A stretch of 64,000 nt of DNA from Thiothrix sp. (GCA_008015155.1 SSFA01000012.1:124001-188000); one strand, 5' to 3'; positions 44,153-54,093 are shown, counted from the stretch's first letter. The notes: generated from the letters alone by a model not told the origin. Translations and numbers: made by a program.

Positions 44153-45256
44153 TTAAATAATCTTCGGTTCTTGCTGGGTGGCACAGTGAATACTCCCGCC
44201 CCCTGCTGCAATCCCATCGACATTAAGTTGCTCAATTTTCCGATTCGGGAAAGCTTTTTGTACAGCCGCTTTCGCCGCTTTATCTGCAGCTTTATCCCCA
44301 AATTCTTGCATAATCACCGCGCCATTGCAGACATAGAAGCCAATATAACCAGCGGCAAATTCATCATTTAAAAAAGTATCCCGAATATTTAAAGGAGCTT
44401 GTAGTTTAATCACTTGTAACTTTTTACCATTCGCATCGGTCGCAGTTTTGAGAATGTCTAAATGCTTCAAAGTCACTTCATGATCAAAGGAATTCGGATC
44501 AGAATCATAGCCCGCTAAGACTACACCGGGGCGAGCAAAGCGTGCATAAAAGTCAGTATGTCCATCGGTAATATCTTTACCCTTAATCCCAGGAAGCCAG
44601 ATAATTTTTTTCAAACCTAGTAAAGGCATGAGTAAATCTTCAAATTGCGCTTTAGAAACACCCGGATTGCGATTTTTATTTAAAACACAGCTTTCGGTGA
44701 TAATGGCAGTGCCCTGTCCATCCACTTCAAGGCAGCCACCTTCTAAGACTAAACTGGTATTGATCACCGGTACATTCGCTTGGCGAGCGACTAAATCAGC
44801 GACATTTTTATCAAGATTATGCACCTGCTTTTTACCCCAACCATTGAAGTTGAGTTTGACTGCTGCTTTATTGCCTTTGTTGTCTAACACAAAGCTTGGA
44901 CCCGTATCACGAATCCATAAATCATTCAATGGAGCCACTACTAAGTTCACTTTAGGATCAAGCAGACTGGCAGCTAGTGAATATTCTTTTTCACGTACTA
45001 GCATATTCACAGGTTCGTATTTAACGATGGTATTCGCTAGCAACGCGAGACTACGACGAGTTTCAGGAAGCAATTGTTTGCCCCAAATCGCTGCACTAGC
45101 GCCAAAAGCCATCCAAGTACAGCTATGTGCTTCGCTTTCATCCGGCATTCGCCAGTTAGTCGGAGGAGCAATTGCAGAGCTAGAGTTAGACCAGCCTATA
45201 AGGGTACTAGCGGATAAACCTAAACCAGTAGCTAATAAATGGCGGCGAGTGATCAT
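44153..45256 (-). CDS. Tat-exported agmatine deiminase / peptidylarginine deiminase family protein
   Basis: 367 residues. A Tat-type signal (TRRHLLATGLGLSASTLIG) precedes a guanidine-modifying (GME) beta/alpha propeller with all family marks: NDLWIRDTGPSF, LEGGCLEVDG, DGHTDFYARF and the terminal GGGSIHCATQ, whose Cys is the nucleophile. It would hydrolyse agmatine or a guanidino compound to the ureido product plus ammonia. Export is unusual for AguA, which is normally cytoplasmic, so peptidyl-arginine or an extracellular guanidine is also possible. Divergent from xdhC across 170 bases. Confidence 0.9.
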   Translation of the reverse strand: MITRRHLLATGLGLSASTLIGWSNSSSAIAPPTNWRMPDESEAHSCTWMAFGASAAIWGKQLLPETRRSLALLANTIVKYEPVNMLVREKEYSLAASLLDPKVNLVVAPLNDLWIRDTGPSFVLDNKGNKAAVKLNFNGWGKKQVHNLDKNVADLVARQANVPVINTSLVLEGGCLEVDGQGTAIITESCVLNKNRNPGVSKAQFEDLLMPLLGLKKIIWLPGIKGKDITDGHTDFYARFARPGVVLAGYDSDPNSFDHEVTLKHLDILKTATDANGKKLQVIKLQAPLNIRDTFLNDEFAAGYIGFYVCNGAVIMQEFGDKAADKAAKAAVQKAFPNRKIEQLNVDGIAAGGGSIHCATQQEPKII

Positions 45257-45426
45257 ACTAATAGCTCCAATGTGGTAATAAGTAAGCCAGTATAGAGGAG
45301 CTAATTAACTAAGCAAGCACTTGAAAAACTTGAGACTTCAAGGCTGTTTTAGAAATGCATTGAATACACTGCTTAGCTGTAATAATCTCCACCTAACCCT
45401 TCCGAGTCATAAGGGCACTCGATACG

Positions 45427-46458
45427 ATGCTCACAGTCCTAGATTCTATCCATGGTTTGCCTGATTGGTTGCGCGGTATGCAAGCGGCAATCCATGAACA
45501 ACAAGCTTTTGTTTTAATCACTTTGGTGGCGACTCAAGGCTCAGTGCCGCGTGAGGCGGGCGCACGCCTATTAGTCACAGAGCAGGGCAATATAGGTACG
45601 ATTGGCGGCGGCCACTTAGAATGGCAAGCCAGCAAGCGTGCGCTTAGTTTATTCAAGCAGCACCAAGCGTTGAGTAGTCTGGAAGTGTTTACCTTAGGCC
45701 CACAGTTGGATCAATGTTGTGGGGGCGTTGCTACTTTACATTATGAATATTATCCGTTGGGTAATGTGGTTTGGTTTGATACTTTGCTACAGCGTTGGCA
45801 ACAGGGCTTAGCAACCAGCTTGACGGCTTATCCGCAAGTGTGGCCAAACACCGGCCGTACTAGAGTCCTAAGCCCAACTAAATCTACAGCTTCAGTCGAA
45901 TTAAGCGAACTGAGTAGCGGCGAATTCTGTTTAGTCGAAACGTTTAAGCCTGCCTTAAGCCAATTAGTCCTGTTTGGTGCAGGCCATGTGGCACAAGCAC
46001 TGGTACAAGTTTTATTGCCTTTAGATTGGCATATTATCTGGGTGGATCATCGGGCTGATTTATTCCCACACGCCCTGTCTGAGCAACAGGCAAGCGTCGA
46101 TTGTATTGTCACTAGCCCGACAGCTTATGCGGCTGGCTACCTGCCACCGGCTAGTTTTTGTCTGATCATGACCCATGAGCACAGCCTAGATTTAGAGCTG
46201 TGTGCAGAATTATTAGCACGCTCAGATTTGACTTATGTAGGTCTGATTGGCTCCGCGACTAAGGCAGGGCGCTTTCGCAAGCGTTTGCTTGAGCAAGGTT
46301 TGACCAAACAACAGCTTGAAAAGCTGGTGTGTCCGATTGGTATCAGGGGTATTCAGTCTAAACAGCCAGCGGCGATTGCGATTGGAGTCGCGGCACAGTT
46401 ATTGCAATTACGAGAAGGGCGCAGAGCTGCTGCAGGAGAACAAATACATGAGTCTTAA
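45427..46458 (+). CDS. xdhC: XdhC molybdenum cofactor insertion / maturation protein
   Basis: 343 residues. N-terminal XdhC_CoxI domain (ALVTLVATQGSVPREAGARLLV-type: here LITLVATQGSVPREAGARL; GTIGGGHLEW; CCGGVATL with the cysteine pair) and a C-terminal Rossmann domain (LFGAGHVAQALVQVL) ending in GIRGIQSKQPAAIAIGVAAQLL. It loads sulfurated molybdenum cofactor into XdhB. It starts the second plus-strand purine operon and overlaps the ABC ATPase by 11 bases. Confidence 0.95.
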   Translation: MLTVLDSIHGLPDWLRGMQAAIHEQQAFVLITLVATQGSVPREAGARLLVTEQGNIGTIGGGHLEWQASKRALSLFKQHQALSSLEVFTLGPQLDQCCGGVATLHYEYYPLGNVVWFDTLLQRWQQGLATSLTAYPQVWPNTGRTRVLSPTKSTASVELSELSSGEFCLVETFKPALSQLVLFGAGHVAQALVQVLLPLDWHIIWVDHRADLFPHALSEQQASVDCIVTSPTAYAAGYLPPASFCLIMTHEHSLDLELCAELLARSDLTYVGLIGSATKAGRFRKRLLEQGLTKQQLEKLVCPIGIRGIQSKQPAAIAIGVAAQLLQLREGRRAAAGEQIHES

Positions 46459-47986
46459 GGATGCTCCACCACGTTTAGAATTAAGTGGCATCACCAAGCG
46501 CTATCCTTCTGTGATAGCCAACCAAGACATTGACTTGCTGGTACAGCCGGGCGAGATTCATGCGCTACTGGGAGAAAATGGTGCAGGTAAAAGCACCTTA
46601 ATGAAAATTGTCTACGGTGTTGTCAAACCAGACACAGGTAGCATTTTCTGGAATGGTCAAGCGGTACAAATTCGTAGCCCCGCTCAAGCACGTACTTTAG
46701 GGATCGGCATGGTTTTTCAGCATTTCTCGCTGTTTGATACCCTAACGGTGGCCCAAAATATCGCCTTAGCACTAGATCAAAAACAGGATATGCAGGCACT
46801 TTCTGCGCGGATTAGCGAAGTTTCTACTCGCTATGGTTTGCCACTAGAGCCTGATCGCTTAGTCCATTTACTTTCAGTGGGTGAGCGGCAGCGGGTAGAA
46901 ATTGTGCGCTGCTTATTGCAAGAGCCGCAATTATTAATTATGGATGAGCCGACTTCAGTACTGACTCCGCAGGCGGTGCGTAAGCTCTTCGAAACCCTCA
47001 GACGCTTAGCTGCTGAGGGCTGTAGCATTCTCTATATTAGTCATAAGTTGGATGAAATTCGCGAGCTGTGTGATACCGCTACGGTATTACGGGGTGGCAA
47101 AGTCACAGGTACCGCGAATCCTAAAATTGAAAGCTCAAAAAGCCTTGCAGAGCTCATGATTGGGAAAGAGTTACCGGCTTACAACCGCACTCAACAGCGG
47201 CAGGTAGGTGAGCCGCGTTTAGTAATTAATGATTTGAGTCGCGCCACCGATGATCCTTTTGGTACTTCGCTAGAGCATATTCAGTTGACCGTCCATGCAG
47301 GAGAAATTATCGGCATAGCAGGGGTTTCTGGGAATGGCCAGCAAGAATTGCTTTATGCCTTAAGTGGTGAAAAGCCTGGGATAAGTACTGAGGTGCTGAT
47401 TAAAGGCCAAGCGGCTGGTGGCTTAGATGCAGCAGGTCGGCGAGATTTGGGTTTACGCTTTGTACCTGAGGAGCGTTTGGGACGTGGTGCAGTCCCAGAA
47501 ATGTCACTAGAACTCAATGCACTCCTCACCGGCTATGCGAATGGTTTAAGTAAAAGCGGCTTTACTCAGTATGCGAAGATTCGAGAGTTCTCTAAAGCTT
47601 GTATTGAGCGCTTCAATGTCAAAGCGGCTGGCCCAGAAGCCGCAGCTAAAAGCCTCTCTGGCGGTAATGTGCAAAAATACATTGTCGGACGCGAGTTAAT
47701 GCTCAATCCCGAAGTGCTGGTGATTGCCCAACCAACTTGGGGCGTGGATGTCGGAGCAGCAAGTTTTATTCGGCAAACTTTATTGGATTTAAGCAATACG
47801 GGTGTGGCTGTCTTGGTCATTTCAGAAGAGCTGGATGAGCTATTTGAGATTTGCGATCGCATTGCAGTGATTGCGGCTGGGCAATTATCGACGGCTAAAC
47901 CGGTGGCCGAAACCAGTATTGAAGAAATCGGTTTATTAATGGGTGGCATGCGTACTAGTCCTGCTACTGAACAGAGGGCTATCTGA
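46448..47986 (+). CDS. Nucleoside/purine ABC transporter, duplicated ATP-binding protein (NupA-like)
   Basis: 512 residues from the ATG at 46448, which has AGGAG upstream; the longer frame from 46316 lies within xdhC. Two ABC domains: the first has GENGAGKST and LSVGERQRVEIVRCLL, the second a degenerate Walker A (GVSGNGQQEL) and LSGGNVQKYIVGREL, as in ribose/galactoside and BMP-type nucleoside importers. With the two permeases and the lipoprotein-like binding protein downstream it forms a full purine-nucleoside importer. Confidence 0.95.
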   Translation: MSLKDAPPRLELSGITKRYPSVIANQDIDLLVQPGEIHALLGENGAGKSTLMKIVYGVVKPDTGSIFWNGQAVQIRSPAQARTLGIGMVFQHFSLFDTLTVAQNIALALDQKQDMQALSARISEVSTRYGLPLEPDRLVHLLSVGERQRVEIVRCLLQEPQLLIMDEPTSVLTPQAVRKLFETLRRLAAEGCSILYISHKLDEIRELCDTATVLRGGKVTGTANPKIESSKSLAELMIGKELPAYNRTQQRQVGEPRLVINDLSRATDDPFGTSLEHIQLTVHAGEIIGIAGVSGNGQQELLYALSGEKPGISTEVLIKGQAAGGLDAAGRRDLGLRFVPEERLGRGAVPEMSLELNALLTGYANGLSKSGFTQYAKIREFSKACIERFNVKAAGPEAAAKSLSGGNVQKYIVGRELMLNPEVLVIAQPTWGVDVGAASFIRQTLLDLSNTGVAVLVISEELDELFEICDRIAVIAAGQLSTAKPVAETSIEEIGLLMGGMRTSPATEQRAI

Positions 47987-49068
47987 TGCTGCGTCTGGAA
48001 CCCCGCTCTGCACCGTCTAATCTAATGGTTTATCTCTCGCCTCTGCTGGCGATGATTCTTATGCTGGTGGTTGGGATGATTGTGTTTACGATCCTAGGTC
48101 AACCACCCTTCAAAGCCTTTCATGCATTTTTTATTGAGCCGATCAATGATTGGTATGGTTTTGGTGAGCTACTTATTAAGGCCTCGCCGTTGGCTTTAAT
48201 TGCCTTAGGTTTAGCGGTGGGCTTCCGTGCGAATGTTTGGAATATTGGCGCAGAAGGCCAATTGACGATGGGAGCGATTGCGGCAGGTGGTGTGACTTTG
48301 TGGCTACAAGATAGTACCAGCGCATGGATTTTACTGCCTTTGATGTTTATTGCAGGTGCTATCGGTGGCATGTTATGGGCAAGCATTCCGGCTTTTTTGC
48401 GCACGCGCTTTAATACCAGTGAGATTCTTGTCAGCCTAATGCTGGTGTATGTAGCCAATTTGATTCTAAGCTGGTTGATTCATGGTCCTTGGCGTGATCC
48501 GGATGGCTATGGCTTTCCACAATCAAAGATGTTTGAAGCAAATGCTTTATTGCCAATTTTGATCGAAGGCACACGGGTACATGCGGGAGTATTACTCACC
48601 TTAGTAGCTTTAGTACTAGCAGCGGTCTTTTTTCGTTGGAGTCTAACTGCGTTTCAAATGCGGGTAGCCGGTTTGGCTCCGAAAGCTGCTTTATATGCTG
48701 GTTTTAAACAGAGAAAAACAGTCTGGTTTGGCTTACTGGCGGGGGGGGCTGCAGCCGGTTTAGCAGGAACTGCGGAAATCGCCGGGCCGATTGGGCAATT
48801 ACTCATGCCTATTTCACCCGGTTATGGCTTTGCGGCGATTATTGTCGCCTTCGTGGGGCGCTTGCATCCGGTGGGTATAGCCCTAGCTAGTTTATTGATG
48901 GCTCTGCTGTACTTAGGCGGTGAGTCCGCGCAAATGCAATTAGGTTTACCCGCGGCGGTCAGTGGCGTTTTCCAAGGTATGTTGTTGTTTTTCTTGTTAG
49001 CGACGGATGTCTTGATTCAGTTTCGGGTGCGCTGGATTAGTAAAACTTCAACCGAGGCAGCCTCTTAA
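47986..49068 (+). CDS. Nucleoside ABC transporter permease 1 (NupB-like)
   Basis: 360 residues with about nine membrane helices and the BPD_transp_2 signature GLAVGFRANVWNIGAEGQLTMG and AEIAGPIGQL. Its ATG shares a base with the ATPase stop (TGATG). It pairs with the next permease to make the channel of the BMP-type importer. The C-terminus (LFFLLATDVLIQFRVRW) is the last membrane helix. Confidence 0.94.
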   Translation: MLRLEPRSAPSNLMVYLSPLLAMILMLVVGMIVFTILGQPPFKAFHAFFIEPINDWYGFGELLIKASPLALIALGLAVGFRANVWNIGAEGQLTMGAIAAGGVTLWLQDSTSAWILLPLMFIAGAIGGMLWASIPAFLRTRFNTSEILVSLMLVYVANLILSWLIHGPWRDPDGYGFPQSKMFEANALLPILIEGTRVHAGVLLTLVALVLAAVFFRWSLTAFQMRVAGLAPKAALYAGFKQRKTVWFGLLAGGAAAGLAGTAEIAGPIGQLLMPISPGYGFAAIIVAFVGRLHPVGIALASLLMALLYLGGESAQMQLGLPAAVSGVFQGMLLFFLLATDVLIQFRVRWISKTSTEAAS

Positions 49069-49998
49069 ATGGATACGAATACGCTTATTTTAATGCTAGT
49101 GGCTACGGTGGCGGCAGCTATTCCTCTGATTTTTGCAGCTTTGGGAGAGTTAGTTGTTGAGAAGTCAGGGGTGCTGAATCTTGGTGTCGAGGGCATGATG
49201 ATTGTCGGCGCTTTATTTGCATTTATTGTGGCGGCGGAAACAGGGCAACTGTGGTTAGCGACCCTAGTGGGCGCACTAGCAGGCGCCACAATGGCCTTGA
49301 TTTTCGGCTTTATCACTTTAAGCTTAATGGCCAATCAAGTCGCTACCGGTTTAGCACTGACGATTTTCGGTGTGGGTTTGAGTGCATTTATTGGGCAAGG
49401 CTATACCAGTGTGGCTTTGGATGGGATTAAGAATTTAGATATTCCAGTCTTAAGTAGTTTGCCTGTCGTGGGTAAGTTATTGTTCTCATATAATATTTTG
49501 GTGTATTTGGCTTTCGCAGCTTTTATCGCAGTCACTTGGTTTTTATATAAAACTCGTGCCGGTTTGATTTTACGAGCAGTGGGTGAGTCGCCTTCATCAG
49601 CGCATGCTTTAGGCTATCGGGTGATTCGGATTCGTTATTTAGCAGTGCTATTTGGTGGTGCAATGGCTGGTTTGGCCGGCGCTTATTTATCCCTAGCCTA
49701 TACACCGCTATGGGCGGAAGGCATGACCGCAGGGCGCGGCTGGATCGCTTTGGCTTTAGTGGTGTTTGCCACCTGGCGGCCGGGGCGCGTATTAATTGGA
49801 GCTTTATTATTTGGGGGAGTCACCATAGCCCAATTCCATGTTCAAGGTTTAGGCGTGGAAATACCCTCACAGTTTTTATCCATGTTGCCATATCTGGCAA
49901 CTATTATTGTGTTAGTGCTGATTTCGCGAGATGCAGGGGTGATTCGTTTGAACGCCCCAGCCTCCTTGGGGCAGCCTTGGCATAATGAACTTCACTAA
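49069..49998 (+). CDS. Nucleoside ABC transporter permease 2 (NupC-like)
   Basis: 309 residues, about eight to nine membrane helices, with the conserved GELVVEKSGVLNLGVEGMM and LAGAYLSLAYTPLWAEGMTAGRGWIALALVVFA regions of the second permease of nucleoside importers. It begins directly at the base after the preceding stop. Half of a heterodimeric channel. Confidence 0.94.
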   Translation: MDTNTLILMLVATVAAAIPLIFAALGELVVEKSGVLNLGVEGMMIVGALFAFIVAAETGQLWLATLVGALAGATMALIFGFITLSLMANQVATGLALTIFGVGLSAFIGQGYTSVALDGIKNLDIPVLSSLPVVGKLLFSYNILVYLAFAAFIAVTWFLYKTRAGLILRAVGESPSSAHALGYRVIRIRYLAVLFGGAMAGLAGAYLSLAYTPLWAEGMTAGRGWIALALVVFATWRPGRVLIGALLFGGVTIAQFHVQGLGVEIPSQFLSMLPYLATIIVLVLISRDAGVIRLNAPASLGQPWHNELH

Positions 49999-50021
49999 GA
50001 CCTTTTGGGAGCAACAAACCT

Positions 50022-51119
50022 ATGAAGAAAACCCTGTTTGCGCAGCGCTTTAAAACCCTAGCCAGTAGTCTGCTATTAGCCAGCACGCTTGGCTTAGCAG
50101 GTACAGCAGCGGCAGAAGATCCCCTAAAAGTTGGCTTCATTTATGTCAGCCCGATTGGTGATGCCGGCTGGACTTATCAGCATGACCTAGGACGCAAAGC
50201 AATTGAGGAAAAGTTTGGCGATAAAATCCAAGTCAAATATGTGGAAAGCGTACCTGAAGGCGCTGAAGCTGAGCGGGTGACGCGGGAAATGGCCTCCAGT
50301 GGTAGCAAGCTGATTTTCGGGACGTCTTTCGGGTTTATGAATCCGATGCTGAAAGTCGCGAAAACCTTCCCTGATACCCATTTTGAGCATGCCACTGGCT
50401 ACAAAACCGAAGCGAATTTGGGGAACTACAATGCGCGCTTCTATGAAGGTCGTTATCTGTCTGGGATTGTTGCAGGCTCGATGACCAAAACCAAAACTTT
50501 GGGTTATGTAGCCGCTTTCCCGATTCCTGAAGTTGTGATGGGTATCAATGCCTTTACCCGCGGTGCACAAAGTGTTAATCCCGATATTAAAGTCAAAGTA
50601 ATTTGGGTGAACTCTTGGTTTGACCCAGGTCGTGAGCGCGAAGCTGCTGTGACTTTGATGGATCAAGATGCGGATGTGATTACGCATCATACTGATTCAA
50701 CTGCAGTGGTAATTGCAGCTGAAGAAAAGGGTAAATACGCGATTGCTTATCACTCTGATATGTCGAAATATGGCCCAAAAGCCCAATTGACTGCGGTAAC
50801 GCATCACTGGGAAAAATTTTATATCGACCAAGTCCAACAAGCCTTGGATAAAACTTGGAAGCCCACTTCAATTTGGGGTGGTGTCAAAGAAGGTATGATT
50901 GATATAGCGCCTTTAAATGCAGTAGTACCTAAAGAAGTAGCTGAAAAAGTCGAGAAAGCAAAAGCTGCACTTGCCGATGGCAGCTTGCATCCATTTGCAG
51001 GGCCAGTGCTTGATCAAGACGGTAAAGAAACTGTGGCTGCAGGTAGTAATATGACTGATGAAGTTTTATTGAAAATGGATTACTACGTGAAAGGCGTAGA
51101 CGGTAAATTACCTAAATAA
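50022..51119 (+). CDS. BMP family (PnrA-like) substrate-binding protein
   Basis: 365 residues. Signal peptide to about residue 30 (TAAA-ED), then the BMP fold: KVGFIYVSPIGDAGWTYQHDLG, VTREMASSGSKLIFGTSFGFM, YEGRYLSGIVAGSMTKTKTLGYVAAFPIPEVV-like region and DADVITHHTDSTAVV. These proteins bind purine nucleosides or bases (adenosine, xanthosine or urate-like ligands) for the ABC importer just upstream. GGGAG precedes the ATG. There is no lipobox cysteine, so it is soluble in the periplasm. Confidence 0.94.
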   Translation: MKKTLFAQRFKTLASSLLLASTLGLAGTAAAEDPLKVGFIYVSPIGDAGWTYQHDLGRKAIEEKFGDKIQVKYVESVPEGAEAERVTREMASSGSKLIFGTSFGFMNPMLKVAKTFPDTHFEHATGYKTEANLGNYNARFYEGRYLSGIVAGSMTKTKTLGYVAAFPIPEVVMGINAFTRGAQSVNPDIKVKVIWVNSWFDPGREREAAVTLMDQDADVITHHTDSTAVVIAAEEKGKYAIAYHSDMSKYGPKAQLTAVTHHWEKFYIDQVQQALDKTWKPTSIWGGVKEGMIDIAPLNAVVPKEVAEKVEKAKAALADGSLHPFAGPVLDQDGKETVAAGSNMTDEVLLKMDYYVKGVDGKLPK

Positions 51120-51131
51120 CTTCACTTTAAT

Positions 51132-51161
51132 TAGCAGGCTTTTAAATTTAAGAGCCTGCTA
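51132..51161. terminator. Hairpin between convergent transport genes
   Basis: 9-bp stem TAGCAGGCT/AGCCTGCTA with a 12-base A+T loop between the BMP gene and the NCS2 permease gene. No strong T-run, but position and stem fit a bidirectional terminator. Confidence 0.55.
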
Positions 51162-51207
51162 GATCAGATAGACTTCTTTGCCAATTTGGAGCTGTTCGAT
51201 CTAGTGA

Positions 51208-52674
51208 TCAAAGCGCATCGGCATGGCTACTTGCTTCAATATGCGCAGCAACATCACTTTGTGTGCCATTAAAAAATAGATTCAATAAAACAGCACTAAA
51301 AGACGTTAATAAAATCCCAGACTCAATCAGTGGATGAATACTATGGGGGAGCCATTGTTTAAAATTCGGGGCAACTAAAGGGATCATGCCAATCCCAATC
51401 GAGATAGCGACTACTAAGGCATTGTAGCGATTAGTTTTAAAATCTACGCTGGAGAGAATGCGAATGCCCGTTGCGGCTACCATTCCAAACATCACTAAAC
51501 CAGCCCCACCAAGAACCATCGTTGGGAGCGATTCAATTAAAGCCGCCATTTTAGGCAAAAGCCCCAGCACTATTAAAATTAAACCGCCTGCTACACAAAC
51601 ATAACGACTGCGAATACCCGTCACAGCCACTAAACCGACGTTTTGTGAGAAACTAGTATAAGGAAAGGTATTAAAAATCCCACCTAATAAAGTGCCCAAG
51701 CCATCAGTTCTTAAACCACGTGCTAGTGCGGGCTGATCAATCTTTTTGCCAGTCATTTCGCCTAAAGCTAAAAACATTCCTGTAGATTCTATCATCACTA
51801 CCAGCATGACTAAGGTCATGGTGAGAATCAAAATAGGGTCAAAAATGGGCATGCCGAATTGAAAGGGTGTCACTAAGGCAAACCAAGGTGCATTGGCTAC
51901 TTTATCAAAATGCATTAAACCTAAGAGGCTAGTGACTATTCCACCAATGATAATCCCCAATAAAACAGCAATATTGGAAAAAAAGCCTTGCGCATATTTA
52001 GTGATTAATAAAATGGTGACTAAGACTAAAGCGGCAATCCCTATATTTAATAAAGGTGCATATAAGGGATTAGGTACTGAGGGAGCTAATGTTAAGCCTG
52101 TTGGAATAGCTAGGCCAGCGGCTTTGCTAGTTTCTAACCAGGTGCTGTATTCAGGATTAACTACTAAGGGTGCGGTTGGCCCGACTGGATTGCCAAAAAT
52201 CCAGTTAATACCAATACGCATTAAGCTAATCCCGATTAAGGTAATAATAGTTCCTGTAACAACTGGTGGAAAAAAACGTAACAAACGGCTGACTAACGGG
52301 GCTAGCAGTAGTGAAATAATCCCGGCACCAATGACTGCCCCAAAAATATGCTGAGCACCTTCTAGACCAGGTGTGGTTTTAGCAATCGCTAACATGGGTG
52401 CTACCGAAGCAAAGGTAACCCCCATCATCACCGGTAAGCGAATACCAAACCATTGGGTAGCACCGAAGGATTGCAGTAGGGTAACTAAACCGCAAACAAA
52501 TAAATCGGCAGAAATTAAGAGCGCTACTTGTTCAGGGCTAAGTTGCAGCGCCTTCCCAATAATCAACGGCACGGCAATTGCACCTGCATACATAACGAGG
52601 ACGTGTTGCAAGCCTAAAGTTGCTAAGCGGCTAAAGGGAAGTACTTCGTCCACAGGATGGATAGAGTCGGACAT
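51208..52674 (-). CDS. NCS2 family xanthine/urate permease
   Basis: 488 residues, about 14 membrane segments. The start LGLQHVLVMYAGAIAVPLIIGKALQL and the carrier motif around residue 320-345 (ALARGLRTDGLGTLLGGIFNTFPYTSFSQNVGLV region) identify the nucleobase-ascorbate transporter (XanQ/UacT/PbuX) branch rather than UraA. It imports xanthine or urate with H+. It faces away from puuD, sharing a 185-base control region, so its product feeds directly into that pathway. Confidence 0.94.
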   Translation of the reverse strand: MSDSIHPVDEVLPFSRLATLGLQHVLVMYAGAIAVPLIIGKALQLSPEQVALLISADLFVCGLVTLLQSFGATQWFGIRLPVMMGVTFASVAPMLAIAKTTPGLEGAQHIFGAVIGAGIISLLLAPLVSRLLRFFPPVVTGTIITLIGISLMRIGINWIFGNPVGPTAPLVVNPEYSTWLETSKAAGLAIPTGLTLAPSVPNPLYAPLLNIGIAALVLVTILLITKYAQGFFSNIAVLLGIIIGGIVTSLLGLMHFDKVANAPWFALVTPFQFGMPIFDPILILTMTLVMLVVMIESTGMFLALGEMTGKKIDQPALARGLRTDGLGTLLGGIFNTFPYTSFSQNVGLVAVTGIRSRYVCVAGGLILIVLGLLPKMAALIESLPTMVLGGAGLVMFGMVAATGIRILSSVDFKTNRYNALVVAISIGIGMIPLVAPNFKQWLPHSIHPLIESGILLTSFSAVLLNLFFNGTQSDVAAHIEASSHADAL

Positions 52675-52802
52675 AATGACACCTTCAGTGATAGAGACCT
52701 AGATCACAATGCAAACCCTGTGCCCAAGTGCCCCGCATCCGGTTAGCTTAGTTAAGTTTGCTAGAATTCTATCTATCGGTTGTAGACCATTTTTAAAAAG
52801 AT

Positions 52803-52831
52803 TTGAGTGCAAAAATAGCGCATGTTAGATT
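52803..52831 (+). promoter_or_regulatory. Candidate sigma-70 promoter of the puuD operon
   Basis: TTGAGT (52803-52808), a 17-base spacer and TAGATT (52826-52831), 29 bases before the puuD ATG, with GAGG as ribosome site at 52850. No clear operator was found between it and the NCS2 gene. Confidence 0.4.
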
Positions 52832-52859
52832 TTATTAATCAGCCAATCCGAGGTCAGTC

Positions 52860-54047
52860 ATGGAAACCATTTTAGTGGAGTGGGCAAGTCTCGCAGTACG
52901 CTGGATACATATCATTACGGCCTTTGCGTGGATTGGTGCTTCTTTTTATTTCAATTGGTTGCTCAATCATCTACTTCAATCTGAAGATCCGAAGGTTGCA
53001 GGCCAGCTTTGGGCTTTGCACGCGGGCGGCTTTTTCAATGTCGAAAAGCGTAATATCGAACCTGGCCATTTGCCTGCGCCCCTGCATTGGTTTAAGTGGG
53101 AGTCGTATTGGACGTGGATTAGTGGCTTTAGTTTATTAGCGCTTACATACTATCTGGGTGCAGATGCTTACTTAATCGATCCTAGTGTTTTGGCCTTGGA
53201 GCCTTGGCAAGCCATTCTGCTTAGCTTAGGTTTATTGCTGGGTAGCTGGTTGGTCTATCATTTTCTCTGGAAGAGTGAGTTTGCGCACCAAAAGCCTAAT
53301 CTAGCCATGTTGCTAACCGCTGTTTTTATTATGTTCTTAGCGATAGTGGTCACGCATATTTTTAGTGGGCGGGGCGCTTTCTTACAAATGGGCGCGATGC
53401 TGGCGACTTGGATGACTGGCAATGTCTTCTTCGTGATCATGCCGGGGCAACGCAAATTGGTAAAAGCCACGGTCGAAGGTTTACCACAAGATAAGCGCTT
53501 AAGTGCAGAAGCGGGCTGGCGCTCTTTGCACAATAATTATCTTACTCTGCCCGTAATGTTTTGCATGATAAGCAATCACTATCCAGCTAGCTTTGGTAGC
53601 CACTGGAATTGGGCGGTGTTGTTGGCCTTATTCATGGTAGGCGTGCTGGTGCGCCACTATTTTAATGCTCGCACTAAACAGGGTAATTGGAAGCCTTTGT
53701 GGCTGTTGATCATCGCCTTCGTCATGTTTGTGGGGACAGCGTTGTTTGCGAGCTATCCGCAAATCAAATTGAGTTTAGAGCAAGCTTCTGCCATTAGTTA
53801 TAGCCAAGTACAGCCCATTTTTGCCCAGCGCTGTGTGGCTTGTCATGCAGCAAAAACGACGCATCCTGCTTTTCCCGTGGCACAAAAAGGTGTGTTGTTA
53901 GAAACTGAAGATCAAGTGCGTAAGCAAGCGGCTCTGATTGCCACCCAAGTTTCCTCCAAGGCTATGCCGCTGGGGAATCTGACGCAAATGACGGATGAAG
54001 AAAGAGCTTTAGTCCTAAAATGGGCGCAGCAAGTACAACAACCTTAA
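52860..54047 (+). CDS. puuD: Urate hydroxylase PuuD (membrane-bound, with C-terminal cytochrome c domain)
   Basis: 395 residues. Eight or so membrane helices of the PuuD domain (RWIHIITAFAWIGASFYFNWLLNHL at the start, GGFFNVEKRN about residue 57) are followed by a cytochrome c domain whose heme site is C325-V-A-C-H329. It oxidises urate to 5-hydroxyisourate and delivers electrons to the respiratory chain through the cytochrome. It replaces soluble uricase, absent here. First gene of puuD-puuE-uraD-alc-allA. Confidence 0.96.
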   Translation: METILVEWASLAVRWIHIITAFAWIGASFYFNWLLNHLLQSEDPKVAGQLWALHAGGFFNVEKRNIEPGHLPAPLHWFKWESYWTWISGFSLLALTYYLGADAYLIDPSVLALEPWQAILLSLGLLLGSWLVYHFLWKSEFAHQKPNLAMLLTAVFIMFLAIVVTHIFSGRGAFLQMGAMLATWMTGNVFFVIMPGQRKLVKATVEGLPQDKRLSAEAGWRSLHNNYLTLPVMFCMISNHYPASFGSHWNWAVLLALFMVGVLVRHYFNARTKQGNWKPLWLLIIAFVMFVGTALFASYPQIKLSLEQASAISYSQVQPIFAQRCVACHAAKTTHPAFPVAQKGVLLETEDQVRKQAALIATQVSSKAMPLGNLTQMTDEERALVLKWAQQVQQP

Positions 54048-54093
54048 AGCGCTAAACCAACTTTGATATTTTTCGTAGAGGATTCAGCTAAAG

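Noticed and set aside
44628..45278. 216-codon open frame on the plus strand opposite the agmatine deiminase gene
   Set aside because: Fully antisense to a clear enzyme gene with intact active-site motifs; composition looks like a shadow frame.
51893..52354. 153-codon open frame opposite the NCS2 permease gene
   Set aside because: Antisense to membrane helices of the permease; its Ile/Lys/Pro-rich sequence is typical of such shadows.
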